Source of the DNA: JAMXLO01 sp963776505
GTDB taxonomy: Bacteria; Pseudomonadota; Alphaproteobacteria; Acetobacterales; Acetobacteraceae
Direction: 5' to 3'
Assembly: GCA_963776505.1 (NCBI GenBank)
Contig: CAVZNH010000050.1
Coordinates: 228,164-292,163, forward strand
DNA length: 64,000 nt
Position 1 is the first letter of the stretch. Every line of letters starts with the position of its first letter. Shown piece by piece: positions 55,418 through 64,000 of the stretch. The position numbers and the translations under genes are program-made. The notes beneath the pieces are model-generated. The model made no database searches and was not told the origin of the DNA. It saw only the letters and a program-made list of their open reading frames with translations.

Positions 55418-56757
55418 GATGAAAGTCCTGCAGAGGCAATATAGGCTCGCCATCCGCCATAGAGGCTGATCTCCTTATGCCCCTCGACCAGCGCTGGCTC
55501 GCCAATGACGCCAAGGATCGTATTGCCGTCGTCGAGCCGCACTTTCCCAATCGTCAGACCGGGTGGCTCCTTCAAAAGAATACCGGCCAATCCTTGGGCC
55601 GGCACCGACCAGACCTCGACTGCCACTTTCACACCGGAACCGTCGGTAACCCGGACCATTGCCGGATGATCGTCATCGATGGTCCACAACCGATACGCCG
55701 GTTCGGTCAGCGCCTCGCGCAGAAATTCCGCGCCGGCGGCCTTCATATTTGGATTGAGCCTGAGCCCGCGCATCAACGTGCCATTCACAGCCAACTCCAC
55801 CGCGGCATGGCTGGAAGCCACGATACGGGTTCCCGACTTTCCTTCCAGGATCGCGCGAAGCTCATCAGGTGCACCGATCACTCCGACTGCGCCCGGCGTG
55901 GACGCAACGAAGTCCGCGACCGCCGCGACCTTCGGCTCCATGCTGCCGACGCCGAACTCGCCGGCCGCGATAAAGGCGCGTGCCTCATCGACGGTAATTT
56001 TCGTCAGCCAGCGCTCCTCCGGCGTGCCGAAGTGAAGCGCGACGCGCGGCACACCGGTTGGGATCAGCAACATTTCCGCACCGAGGTCGTGCGCCAGCAG
56101 TCCCGAAGCCAGGTCCTTATCGACCACGGCCTCGACGCCCACCAGGCTGCCATCGGGCTCTGCCGCCACCGGGATACCGCCGCCGCCGGCAGCAACGACC
56201 ACCGCACCGGCGTCCAGCAGGGTTTGGATGGCGCCCGTCTCGAGGATTGCCAGCGGACGCGGTGACGGAACGGTGCGCCGCCAGCCACGGCCCGAGTCCT
56301 CCATGATCGTCCATCCCAGCTTTTGGGCCATTTCTCTTGCCCTCGCCTCATCAAGGAAAGGGCCAATCGGCTTCGTTGGGTTCGCGAACGCCGGGTCGTC
56401 GCGCGATACGACCGATTGGGTCACAACGGCAACAACTGGCCGATTTATACCGCGGCGAGCCAACTCGTTGGTCAGCGCTTTGACAAACATGTAGCCGATG
56501 GCGCCTTGCGTGTCGGCGACCGCGTAATCCACCGGGACCGGATCGACCTCGGTCTGCGCGATCTCGGATCGGCGCAGGATGTAGCCGACCTGCGGACCAT
56601 TGCCGTGCGAGACCACAAGCCGCCAACCCAATTCGATCATGTCGACCAGATGCGGAACGGTGCGGACGACGGTGTCATACTGCTGTGGAATGGAATTGTG
56701 TTCTGCATCGGTGACCAGGGCATTGCCGCCGAACGCCACGACCGCGATCCGCTTCAC
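55414..56757 (-). CDS. Carbamate kinase fused to an allophanate-hydrolase C-terminal-like domain
   Basis: A 447-residue protein; ordinary carbamate kinases are about 310. Residues 1-310 are a full kinase: VVAFGGNALV, SHGNGPQVG, VDKDLASGLLA, KVAAVADFV. Carbamoyl phosphate plus ADP gives ATP and carbamate. Residues 315-447 match the C-terminal domain of allophanate hydrolase (AtzF/DUR1): NGTLMRGLRLNPNMKAAGAEF, YRLWTI, VAVEVWSVP, LTIGKVRLDDG and YGGWRAYIA. In allophanate hydrolase that domain has been linked to decarboxylation of the N-carboxylated carbamate product, so joining it to an enzyme that releases carbamate makes chemical sense (inference). The GTG start at 56757 overlaps allG by four bases. 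Confidence 0.88.
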   Translation of the reverse strand: MKRIAVVAFGGNALVTDAEHNSIPQQYDTVVRTVPHLVDMIELGWRLVVSHGNGPQVGYILRRSEIAQTEVDPVPVDYAVADTQGAIGYMFVKALTNELARRGINRPVVAVVTQSVVSRDDPAFANPTKPIGPFLDEARAREMAQKLGWTIMEDSGRGWRRTVPSPRPLAILETGAIQTLLDAGAVVVAAGGGGIPVAAEPDGSLVGVEAVVDKDLASGLLAHDLGAEMLLIPTGVPRVALHFGTPEERWLTKITVDEARAFIAAGEFGVGSMEPKVAAVADFVASTPGAVGVIGAPDELRAILEGKSGTRIVASSHAAVELAVNGTLMRGLRLNPNMKAAGAEFLREALTEPAYRLWTIDDDHPAMVRVTDGSGVKVAVEVWSVPAQGLAGILLKEPPGLTIGKVRLDDGNTILGVIGEPALVEGHKEISLYGGWRAYIASAGLSS

Positions 56758-58172
56758 TGCATACGCTCCAGCACTTTGCCGAGTGCCGCCAGAGCATCGT
56801 GAAAGCACGCCATGGGTGCCGTCGTGATGCCTGCTCCGATCTGTCCAATGCCGGCCTTCCGGTGCGCGATGCCGGTGTTGATGATCGGCAGTATGCCGGA
56901 GTCCGCGACCAGTCTTGCGTCGATCCCCGCTGGGGTACCGCCGAAGTTCAGCGCCGGCAGGGTAAAGGCGGTATTGCTGCCCAGCGTGATAGACAGCATG
57001 CGGCGGCTGTTCGCGGTCGCATCCGCCGGAGTGCCACCAACAAACTGCACGATCGCCGGCGATGCGGCCATGGCGAACCCGCCAAGCCCATTGGTCTCGG
57101 TGATCGCGGAGTCACCCAGGTCCGCGGCCGCGTCGTCGATCGAATAGCCGGGGAAATATAGTCCGTTCACCGGGTTGGCGGGTGCCTGGAACCATTGGTC
57201 GCCGGTGCCGCTGAGACGGATGCCGAAATTGACGCCGTTGCGCGCCATGACGGTCACCATGCTGCTGCCGGGCACGCCATGGGCGGCATCCGACATCGAC
57301 TTGCATGCCGCCATCGAGAGGTTGAGGAAAAAATGATCGTTGCCGGCAATGAAGGCCAGAGTGCGTTGCACGACTGCACTGTCGAGTTCGGTGCCGAGAA
57401 GGGCCAGGGTCAATCTTTTGAACAGCAGCGCGGACGCCGCGGCGTTCCGGTTGTGAACCTCATCGCCCATATGCAGTGCCTGCGCCATCAACGGCTTCAG
57501 ATCAGGATCGGCCAGCCGGCGCACGGCGATCTGCATGGCGGTGAAGAACTCGCCACCCAGCCAGCGGAGCCGGTCAAGCACTTCGGGGGAGTTCGCGCCG
57601 AAGCGCAGCACTTTCCCGAGCCCCTCGTTCACATTGCAAAAGCTGCGGTTGCCTGCCGCGGTGTTCTCGACGACCCAGACGGGCATGGAGGGACTGATAA
57701 TGCCGGCCATCGGCCCGACCGCACCATGCGCGTGGCAGGGTTCGAGCTGTACCGCACCTGTGGCGGCGAGCCTTTCGGCCTGCTCGAGCGTATCGGCCCA
57801 ACCCTCGTAAACGATGGCGCCAGTGATCGCGCCCTGCTGCGGACCGCACATATCTGGCCAGGCGATTGGTGGGCCGGCGTGCAGGATGCGGCGTTCCCGC
57901 GGGCCGAGGGCGGCGATGGCGTCGCGCGCCAGAACGAAATCCACCAGGCGCGGCTGGGCTTCGAGGTAGCGGGCATAGGCTGTACGGTTCGCGGCCTCGA
58001 TCCGGGGGTCGCCCATCATACCCGCCAAAGTCCAGCCCAAAGCGGCGTCGGCGCCGGCAGGCGGCGCCCAACTCAGATAAGTCACCTCACCGCCCGCGGC
58101 TTTGATGTTCGTCGCGAAGCCTTGCAGGCCGACATTGATGACATTGAGCTTTTGCTCGAACAGCGTCTTCAC
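56754..58172 (-). CDS. allG: AllG (YlbE-like, DUF1116), oxamate carbamoyltransferase subunit
   Basis: A 472-residue DUF1116 protein homologous to E. coli YlbE. YlbE, FdrA and YlbF (AllG, AllF, AllH) together were assigned oxamate carbamoyltransferase activity, which makes carbamoyl phosphate and oxamate from oxalurate. Readable family stretches are NVGLQGFATNIKAAG near residue 13, ALHMGDEVHNRNAA near residue 238 and MARNGVNFGIRLSG near residue 300. GTG start at 58172 overlaps allF; its stop overlaps carbamate kinase by four bases. The subunit order matches the E. coli cluster. Confidence 0.88.
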   Translation of the reverse strand: MKTLFEQKLNVINVGLQGFATNIKAAGGEVTYLSWAPPAGADAALGWTLAGMMGDPRIEAANRTAYARYLEAQPRLVDFVLARDAIAALGPRERRILHAGPPIAWPDMCGPQQGAITGAIVYEGWADTLEQAERLAATGAVQLEPCHAHGAVGPMAGIISPSMPVWVVENTAAGNRSFCNVNEGLGKVLRFGANSPEVLDRLRWLGGEFFTAMQIAVRRLADPDLKPLMAQALHMGDEVHNRNAAASALLFKRLTLALLGTELDSAVVQRTLAFIAGNDHFFLNLSMAACKSMSDAAHGVPGSSMVTVMARNGVNFGIRLSGTGDQWFQAPANPVNGLYFPGYSIDDAAADLGDSAITETNGLGGFAMAASPAIVQFVGGTPADATANSRRMLSITLGSNTAFTLPALNFGGTPAGIDARLVADSGILPIINTGIAHRKAGIGQIGAGITTAPMACFHDALAALGKVLERMQ

Positions 58173-59733
58173 GACAGTGCTCCCTGGCGCTCGGCGATGA
58201 TGGCGGCGGACCAGTTGGCGGCTTCGGCGTTGGAGGCAGCTACCAGTACCCCGGCGGCTTTGAGACCAGCCACGATCTGGCCGCGATCCTGCGGGTCACT
58301 GTCGGTCCCGCAGACATAGCCGATGAAAGCAACCGTGCGTCCGGCGGACTTTGCCGTGGCCCTGGCGGACCCAATGACACCGAGCAGACCGGCCGTCGGG
58401 TCAGCGGCAGAGCCATAGCCGAGAACCACGTCAAACAGCACGACGGCGGTCTTCGGGTCGGCGACTTCGTCGCGGATACGAGCGTCACGCAGAGACGGGT
58501 CAATCATCGGGTGCGGGCGGCCCTGCGTGAATTCATCGTCGCCCATGTCGATGATCGTGTTCTCGTGGCTCTTGCCCTTGCTCTGCAGCGGGGCATTGCC
58601 GGCGGTCGGTATGTTGGAAAATGCGCTTATGCCCGCCGCGGCATGAATGAGTTGCGCTTCCGAGCAAAAGGTGCCCCCCGAGAAAATGCCCCGCACATGG
58701 CGCTGCCCCGGTGCCATGGCGCGGGCAAGACCGTTCAGCGTGCGTTGCATTTCGCTGGAGATCGCCATCGGCGCCGGCTTTGTTACGTCACCCTTGGCAA
58801 GGGAGACAGCCATATCGGCGGCCTGCGCCAGAAAAGCAGCGCCATGCACGCCGTGTCGGGTGATCGAGGCGGGATCGGCCCCGAGGAATATCACGACCAC
58901 GGGTTTGGCGCTGGCCTCTGCCGCGGCCAACACCTTGGACGCCACCTCCGCCGCCGGCGGTTTAGAGACCAGCACGATAACGCTTGTCGCGGGATCAGCA
59001 TCGAGCGCGGCGAGGCCGTGCAGCATGGAGATGCCACCGATCAGATCCGACAGGTCATGGCCACCCGTGCCGAGCGCCTGCGACACGCCTGAGCCAAGCT
59101 GATGGATTCTCACAGTGACTTCCTGGTACCTGTGCCGGAGGCGCCAACGACGCCGATTGGTCCGCGCCGGACGACGTTGGCGAAGCCGAGGGGGATGCCG
59201 TTCACGATGGCAGTGCCGCAATCGGGCCCCATGACCATGAGATCATGCTTGCGCGCATACTGTTTGAGTGCCAGTTCGCTCTCGGGTGGCACGTTGTCGC
59301 TGAACAACATGACATCCATCCCAAGACGGAGTGCCTTCATCGCTTCGGCCGCCGCGTAGTCGCCCGGCACCGAGATCAACGCGAAATTGTGCGTGGGGTC
59401 TTTGGCGACGGCCATCTGGATGCTGGTGAGAATTTGTCGCGGCCCGGCCGCCTCATCATCCCCACCCGCGGCTTTCGCGGATAGCAATTCATCCGCTTTC
59501 GCGAGCGCTTCGTCGCACGCCGCTTCATCGCCTGATACCGCGACGATGAGGTCGTTGGGGCGGACCTCGAATGTACCGAGGCCCGCTTCGGCAAGATTGG
59601 CGACGTTCGTGGCAGAGGCCATGACCACCGAAGCTATGTCGATGCCAGGCACGGCCATGACCTTGGCGGACACTGTCATGAGCGAGACCGAATCTTTGTA
59701 AAGGTTCGGGTAATTGCGCGAACGGGTAGTCAT
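58169..59733 (-). CDS. allF: AllF (FdrA-like), oxamate carbamoyltransferase subunit, frameshifted
   Basis: A FdrA-family protein of about 521 residues with two SucD-like CoA-ligase-type domains. Motifs: KVMAVPGIDIASVVMAS at the N-terminus, VMGPDCGTAIVNGIPLGFAN, GVVGASGTG, GGHDLSDLIGG and FSGGTFCSEAQ. The frame shifts near 59122, right after GASGTGT; the second frame resumes QEVTVRIHQLG. The ATG at 59733 overlaps allH by four bases. Presumed partner of AllG and AllH in phosphorolysis of a carbamoyl substrate such as oxalurate. Confidence 0.9.
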
Positions 59734-60563
59734 GCCGCGGCCCTTTCATCGTCAGATAGAAAATATGACGGCGCAAAAGCCAGCAATCCCATGCAGGTAT
59801 CCGCACCCGACGTCACGCCCGTCTCGACAACACGCTGGATGGCAAGCCGTAGCGCCTGGAGGTTGGTTTCGCCGGAAATGGCGCAGATCAACTCGTGCAC
59901 GGCGCGACCGACCAGACCCCGGCTGGCCTGTCGGAGCAGTTGCATGCTGATGTCGGTCGTTCCAGGCAGAAGCGGGCGCATCATCTGATCCAACGAGCGG
60001 GCAGCAGCGGCGCCGGCCGCGCCGGACCGCGATGCTGTGAGCACAGCGAAGATACCCACCAGCACATCGTCCCCGGACGGGGTGGAACCGGGGCCGTAGC
60101 CGACCACGCAGCCAAGGACCCTCCGCAAAGCATCCGGTACACCAAGCGCTGACCTGACGGCATGAGCCATCGGCGCTGCGCCATGCCAGGCACGATCGGA
60201 CGCGGCGGCCGCAACGAGGCCGAGCCGATTGCCGACGCCCGGCGCGAACGTGTCCTCGGGTGCCGGCTGCCATCTTCGGGCCGACCGACAGTCCACCACA
60301 TGACATGCGCTACCCGACCTGATGCCCACGAAGCCCGACCTGACACCGACGCGATCGCCATGGCGCAGGCCAAAACCGCGAAAATCGTGACATGCTGTCC
60401 GGATCCCGAACGGGAGGTCTGTCCGGTCGGCTGTCAGCAGCGTCCACATTTCGCCACCGATCCCGAGATTGACGGCATGCGCGAAGACCTGCTGCACAAT
60501 GCCGCTACTCGCGGCATCAACGTCAAGCGCGTGGCCGACAGCAATGGCCTGCACTGACGTCAC
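59730..60563 (-). CDS. allH: AllH (YlbF-like, DUF2877), oxamate carbamoyltransferase subunit
   Basis: A 277-residue DUF2877 protein homologous to YlbF. The family signature reads GYGPGSTPSGDDVLVGIFA near residue 185. The GTG start at 60563 lies five bases after the isochorismatase stop; longer upstream reading is not conserved. It is the first of the three AllHFG genes here, ahead of allF and allG. The order differs from E. coli, where fdrA comes first. Confidence 0.85.
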   Translation of the reverse strand: MTSVQAIAVGHALDVDAASSGIVQQVFAHAVNLGIGGEMWTLLTADRTDLPFGIRTACHDFRGFGLRHGDRVGVRSGFVGIRSGSACHVVDCRSARRWQPAPEDTFAPGVGNRLGLVAAAASDRAWHGAAPMAHAVRSALGVPDALRRVLGCVVGYGPGSTPSGDDVLVGIFAVLTASRSGAAGAAAARSLDQMMRPLLPGTTDISMQLLRQASRGLVGRAVHELICAISGETNLQALRLAIQRVVETGVTSGADTCMGLLAFAPSYFLSDDERAAA

Positions 60564-60568
60564 GAGGC

Positions 60569-61227
60569 TCAGGCCAGGGCGGCGATCAAGTTGTCGGCGT
60601 TTGACACCCAGCCGAAAATGCCGCCCTGGGCCTTGATCATCTCGAGCCCGACCCGCTGGAACTCCGGGAAGTACGACGCCACGCAATCGCTGAGACCACG
60701 CATTCATAGCCACGGTCGTTTGCCTCGCGCACCGTGGTGTGCACGCAAACCTCGAGGGTTACGCCGCAGACGACCAGCGTCTTGATTCCACGATCCAGCA
60801 GGATCTGATGCAGATCGGTGGCGTGGAACGATCCCTTGCCGGGCTTGTCGATGATCGGCTCACCGGGGATGGGATAAAGCTGATGGATGATGTCGTGCCC
60901 CGTCTCGCCGCGGACCAGGATACGACCCATGGGACCGTCTGTGCCGATGAAGGTCTGCCCCCCGCGCGTCAATTTCGCCGCGGGACAATCCGTCAGATCC
61001 GGCCGATGGCCCTCCCGTGTGTGGATAACAAGCATTTTTTTCTCGCGCGCCTTGTCCAGCACCCGCCGCGTTGGTTCGACGGCCGCAAGCAACAAGGTGG
61101 TATCGTTACCCAACTTCTCGCCGAACCCACCCGGTAGAACAAAGTCGCGCTGCATGTCGATGATCAAGAGCGCGGTCGTTGTGTGTTCGAACTCAAGCGG
61201 AAACGGCTCAGCCTCGATCCTGTTCAT
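60569..61227 (-). CDS. Isochorismatase-fold amidohydrolase, frameshifted near C-terminus
   Basis: Cysteine hydrolase of about 218 residues in the isochorismatase-like/N-carbamoylsarcosine amidase group, which includes biuret hydrolase and ureidoacrylate amidase. The catalytic triad is visible: Asp in LIIDMQRDF, Lys in KPGKGSF and the nucleophile Cys in GVTLEVCVHTT. The frame shifts near 60702; the corrected tail reads LSDCVASYFPEFQ and ends at 60569. It is the first gene of the six-gene carbamoyl operon. It probably removes an amide or ureido nitrogen before or after the carbamoyl transfer step; the substrate is unknown. Confidence 0.88.
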
Positions 61228-61625
61228 TAGATTGTTCCCTTCCCAAGGATGATTAGGGTCGATCCCTCGACGGCTCATTGCCAATCTTGCATGGCTTTAC
61301 GACAACCCGACACCACATACCATACCAAGCCAAAGCATACTTGACCCGGGTGATGCACGGAACGATATTAGCGCGCCACCTCCGCAATTCATATACAATT
61401 ATGTTGCAAGGCACAATGCTCGGGTCGAAGAGTTGAGATCGCCCAAATTTCCTCTTGAAATTCAAAAGCGAAAGATGATGGATTCGATTGGCCGGGCCGT
61501 CGAAATAAAAAATGAGCGCTCAAATACTAGGCGTTGCCCTCTCTGATCGAATGGGCATTCGATGTTCGCTTGATTGCGCAGCCTTCGTGCCTCAAGAATG
61601 AACGTGCAAGAATGAACGAGGGGAA
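61228..61625. other. Divergent intergenic region, AT-rich for the window
   Basis: About 400 bases between the leftward carbamoyl operon and the rightward outer-membrane-type gene. It is less GC-rich than its surroundings (for example GAAATAAAAAATGAG near 61501) and should contain promoters for both directions. I see no clear inverted repeat or small gene; a 70-codon minus-strand frame here lacks any coding signal. Confidence 0.5.
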
Positions 61626-62577
61626 ATGTCAAAAAGACTGACGTTCACTGTTCTGGCATTCTGCGCGACTATCGTCAGCGGCCCCTTGGCCGCCGACGAG
61701 CCGACGATTGGCGATCCAGACCTGGCCTCACCGTTTTTCCCCGTCAATGACAACTCCCTCAGCTACCACTACGAGTTCAGTGCGACCAATCCCGGCGCCG
61801 GAACAACCGGCAAGAATGTATTGAGCTTTACGCATTTCGACGTCTGGTCATACGGCACAAATTACGTGAATGTCGACTGGCTCCGGGCCACCAACGGCAC
61901 CACAACTCCCGCAGCACCCTGCGGATTTCCGAACGCGGACACCGGCTGCCCTGGCTACACCGAACTCTATGGCCTGTGGCGCGGCACCCTTGGATGGAAC
62001 CAACTGTTCGACACCAAGGCGTTCGGCGCTGGACCGCTGAAGAACGTAGCGTTCCTGATGGGCGTGGACCTCAATGCCGACAATACCACCCTCTGGTCCA
62101 GGAAGCGTTCGATCGAGGGGGGCGTGCAGATCGAGTTCGAAGCGCCATACAATGGTTTTCTCAACGCCGGCTTCGTCGCATACAAAGAGTGGCAGCACGA
62201 TGGCGTCGCCTCGTCGCTCGGCACCAATCCCGGTGGCCATGTCAGTTTCAACACCACCTGGGGCATCGAGCTGAACTACGTGCAGCCGTTGGGCTTCCTG
62301 CCATCAAGCTATCCCCCTCACATACAAGGCACTGGTGAGCATTCATGGCCCCAAGGGGGCGGGTGAGCCGAATGCGCCGTCGCGCATCGCCGAATACTAC
62401 ATGCAGCAGACCCTGTCCCTCGATATCGGCCAGATGATCGCCGATAAGCCAAACAAGGTCTATCTCTGGGGTTCATACCGCTGGTGGGTGAACAAGTTCG
62501 GCCTCAACCCCTCCACCACCGGACTGTGCTGCACCACAGAAAGCACCTGGATCACCGGCGTGACGTTCGCCTTCTAG
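61626..62577 (+). CDS. Outer-membrane beta-barrel-type protein, frameshifted
   Basis: A secreted protein of about 316 residues with a Sec signal (LAFCATIVSGPLAAD). The mature part alternates polar and aromatic residues (SLSYHYEFSA; FTHFDVWSYGTNYVNVDW; KVYLWGSYRWWVNKFG) and ends in GVTFAF with a terminal phenylalanine, as in barrel proteins recognised by the Bam complex. The frame shifts near 62312; the second frame joins at TYKALVSIHGPKG. A faint likeness to Tsx-type channels is possible, but I cannot assign a family. The divergent carbamoyl operon makes a role in nutrient entry plausible. Confidence 0.7.
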
Positions 62578-62672
62578 CAGATGGTCGTCAGCCTGCGTCA
62601 GGAGAGCACGGGCACGCTCGTCCCACTGGGCAATTCCCGAATCGGGTCGCGTCTCACGCCGGCTCAGGTGTT

Positions 62673-63083
62673 CTATCGGGTGGGCGGTTGGTTACCGTAA
62701 CTCGGAGCAATGACAGCATCGCAGGTGCCGCGAGGTCCTTCGATATGGGCTATGATCAGACCGTCTTCTCTAATCCGTCCTTTAACCTTGGCATTTCGAG
62801 CCTGGCCTTCCATTTCTTTGGCGACCATGGTGAAGGTGTGGCTTCGCTGATTGACGGTTCCAGTTACTCTTGCCATCGTCTTCATGCCGTTCCACGAAAT
62901 CATGCCCGCCAAGATGCCATTTGGTTCCAACACAATGTGCCAGTCCAGGGATGGGCAGGCCCCAACAGCTCCCGAATGGAGGACGTAGATACGGCCTTCG
63001 GGAACTTCTGCAAGGGCCACGCTTATGGCCGCAGCCAGAACGGCAGTTGTCGAAATGAGTTGACCAACAATCATGATGAGCAT
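62673..63083 (-). CDS. Small secreted protein of unknown function
   Basis: A 136-residue protein with a probable signal peptide (VGQLISTTAVLAAAISVALAE). The mature part has beta-strand-like stretches (DWHIVLEPNGILAGMISWNG; AKVKGRIREDGLIIAHIEG) and two or three cysteines (GACPSLD, RGTCDAV) that could form a disulfide. No family recognised. Confidence 0.65.
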   Translation of the reverse strand: MLIMIVGQLISTTAVLAAAISVALAEVPEGRIYVLHSGAVGACPSLDWHIVLEPNGILAGMISWNGMKTMARVTGTVNQRSHTFTMVAKEMEGQARNAKVKGRIREDGLIIAHIEGPRGTCDAVIAPSYGNQPPTR

Positions 63084-63201
63084 TGTGAATGAAACGCTCT
63101 TCGGTGGCCAGACCGGCCCGGGGCACCAGGCATGAAGCCACTCCCGATCTGCGCTGCCGCCATCGCTTTCCCGCCGCGATTGTCCGTATTGGTCCGCTCG
63201 A

Positions 63202-64000
63202 TCAGCCTTCGGGCGGGATGTTTGTCTCGGGGCTCTCATCGACCCAGCCGGTGACTACTTGCCACGCGAGTGCCAGCAGGGTTGCACCCACGAACATGCC
63301 GATGATCCCGCCCGTTGCCATACCGCCGAGCGCGCCGACCAGGATGACGGGCATCGGCACGTCCACGCCACGACCAAGCATCAACGGCTTGAGCACGTTG
63401 TCCGCCATGCCGGAGACGAGCAGAAGCACGGTGTAGATGATCGCCTCGCCGGTGCCGCTGCCGCCGCGCGACCAGATCCAGGCGATTGCCGGCAGCGTTA
63501 CGATCACCGCGGGAACCTGGGCTATGCCAAGCACCAGAACTATCGCCGCGAGCGCGCCGGCCCACGGCACTCCCGCGACCAGAAGGGCAAGGCCCACGAG
63601 GATCGCCTGAATGAGCGCAACCCCCACCACGCCCTGTGCGACGGCGCGGATGGTCGCCGTGGAGAGGCGGGCGAGCCGAGCCCCGCGCTGCTCACCGGCA
63701 AGACGCTGAAAGACGGAGAGGCAGGCGCGGGCACCGGAGTCGCCGAAGGCCATGAAGATACCGGCGAGGACAAGGGCGGCGAGAAAGGCTAGCAGGCCCC
63801 CGACGATACTAGCGACGAAGCCGAGCGCGGTGCGGGCAAGCTCGCCGATCTTGGCTGCATGCTTTGCACGAGCGCCGGCAGATCGTCGTGCGCCTGGGTC
63901 CACACGGCGGACAGCTTCGCGCCAATCACTGGCCAGGCCGCAACTGTCTCGGGCGGGGCCGGGATCTGCAACGTGTTCTGTTGCACGGCCTCGATCAGGG
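63202..64000 (-). CDS. AI-2E/PerM-family permease, partial and frameshifted
   Basis: C-terminal part of an inner-membrane protein of the AI-2E (YhhQ/PerM/TqsA) family; the N-terminus lies beyond the right edge. Six hydrophobic segments are visible, with family motifs AVAQGVVGVALIQAI, WIWSRGGSGTGEA-type loop and DNVLKPLMLGRGVDVPM. The frame shifts near 63865, joining LPALVQSM to the downstream segment. Substrates in this family vary (autoinducer export, Na+/H+ exchange). Confidence 0.82.
   Translation of the reverse strand, partial: PDRGRATEHVADPGPARDSCGLASDWREAVRRVDPGARRSAGARAKHAAKIGELARTALGFVASIVGGLLAFLAALVLAGIFMAFGDSGARACLSVFQRLAGEQRGARLARLSTATIRAVAQGVVGVALIQAILVGLALLVAGVPWAGALAAIVLVLGIAQVPAVIVTLPAIAWIWSRGGSGTGEAIIYTVLLLVSGMADNVLKPLMLGRGVDVPMPVILVGALGGMATGGIIGMFVGATLLALAWQVVTGWVDESPETNIPPEG

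Noticed and set aside
61253..61465. A 70-codon minus-strand frame upstream of the isochorismatase-fold gene
   Set aside because: It lies in an AT-richer intergenic stretch, lacks a ribosome-binding site and resembles no family.

Overview
The window is GC-rich DNA from an alphaproteobacterium, most likely of the Acetobacterales/Rhodospirillales type. The lineage call rests on codon use, an rplM-rpsI-argC block with a type-2 ArgC and an N-terminally extended S9, and dispersed GC-rich palindromes. It is a chromosomal segment dominated by transport and catabolism of small nitrogen compounds. I saw no rRNA, tRNA or CRISPR array. At least two dozen conserved genes or gene parts are interrupted by one- or two-base frameshifts while both halves keep their family motifs, which looks like draft long-read or metagenome error rather than gene decay. 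Frameshifted genes are therefore annotated as single full-length CDSs with the shift position stated.

Layout. 1-3.9 kb (-): SBP-permease-ATPase importer followed by a triazine-hydrolase-type amidohydrolase. 4.2-8.4 kb (+): a single polypeptide joining the three modules of HcnA/HcnB/HcnC-type amine dehydrogenases, then metY. 8.5-13.0 kb (-): a group 3b NAD(P)-type [NiFe] hydrogenase operon hyhB-cNMP protein-hyhG-hyhS-hyhL. 13.2-18.6 kb: DASS transporter, membrane protein, orphan SBP, M20 amidohydrolase, zinc-ribbon protein and GFA protein. 18.7-24.5 kb: two candidate selenoprotein genes with in-frame UGA (SelW-like CGMU and a UGSC-family protein with its partner gene and a FUSC exporter), a ureohydrolase and a gamma-glutamyltransferase. 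24.6-35.8 kb: TPP enzyme, RidA, xanthine-dehydrogenase-type large subunit, D-2-hydroxyacid dehydrogenase, HpcH/HpaI aldolase, a fused SucC-SucD acyl-CoA ligase and an acyl-CoA dehydrogenase. 35.9-42.2 kb: Uma2 remnant, MoxR/VWA pair, rplM, rpsI, argC, gamma-carbonic anhydrase and a lipoprotein. 42.4-50.5 kb (+): a complete oligopeptide/amide-type ABC importer with an AtzG-like/amidase pair and a formamidase. 50.6-54.3 kb: hypothetical gene, IS3 and IS21 remnants, and a cPLA2/patatin-like lipase. 54.5-61.2 kb (-): a tightly overlapping operon of an isochorismatase-fold hydrolase, the three oxamate-carbamoyltransferase proteins (AllH/AllF/AllG), carbamate kinase fused to an allophanate-hydrolase C-terminal domain, and a urea transporter. 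61.6-64 kb: outer-membrane-type protein, secreted protein and a partial AI-2E-family permease.

How it fits together. Several operons import and dismantle amide, urea-like or N-heterocyclic compounds: amidohydrolase, amidase, formamidase, ureohydrolase, oxamate carbamoyltransferase with carbamate kinase, and urea channel. The strongest leads for new biology are the carbamate-kinase/allophanate-hydrolase-domain fusion inside an AllFGH operon, the two neighbouring UGA-containing redox genes, the three-in-one amine dehydrogenase, and a GC-rich palindrome family translated in frame as the linker of a fused acyl-CoA ligase.
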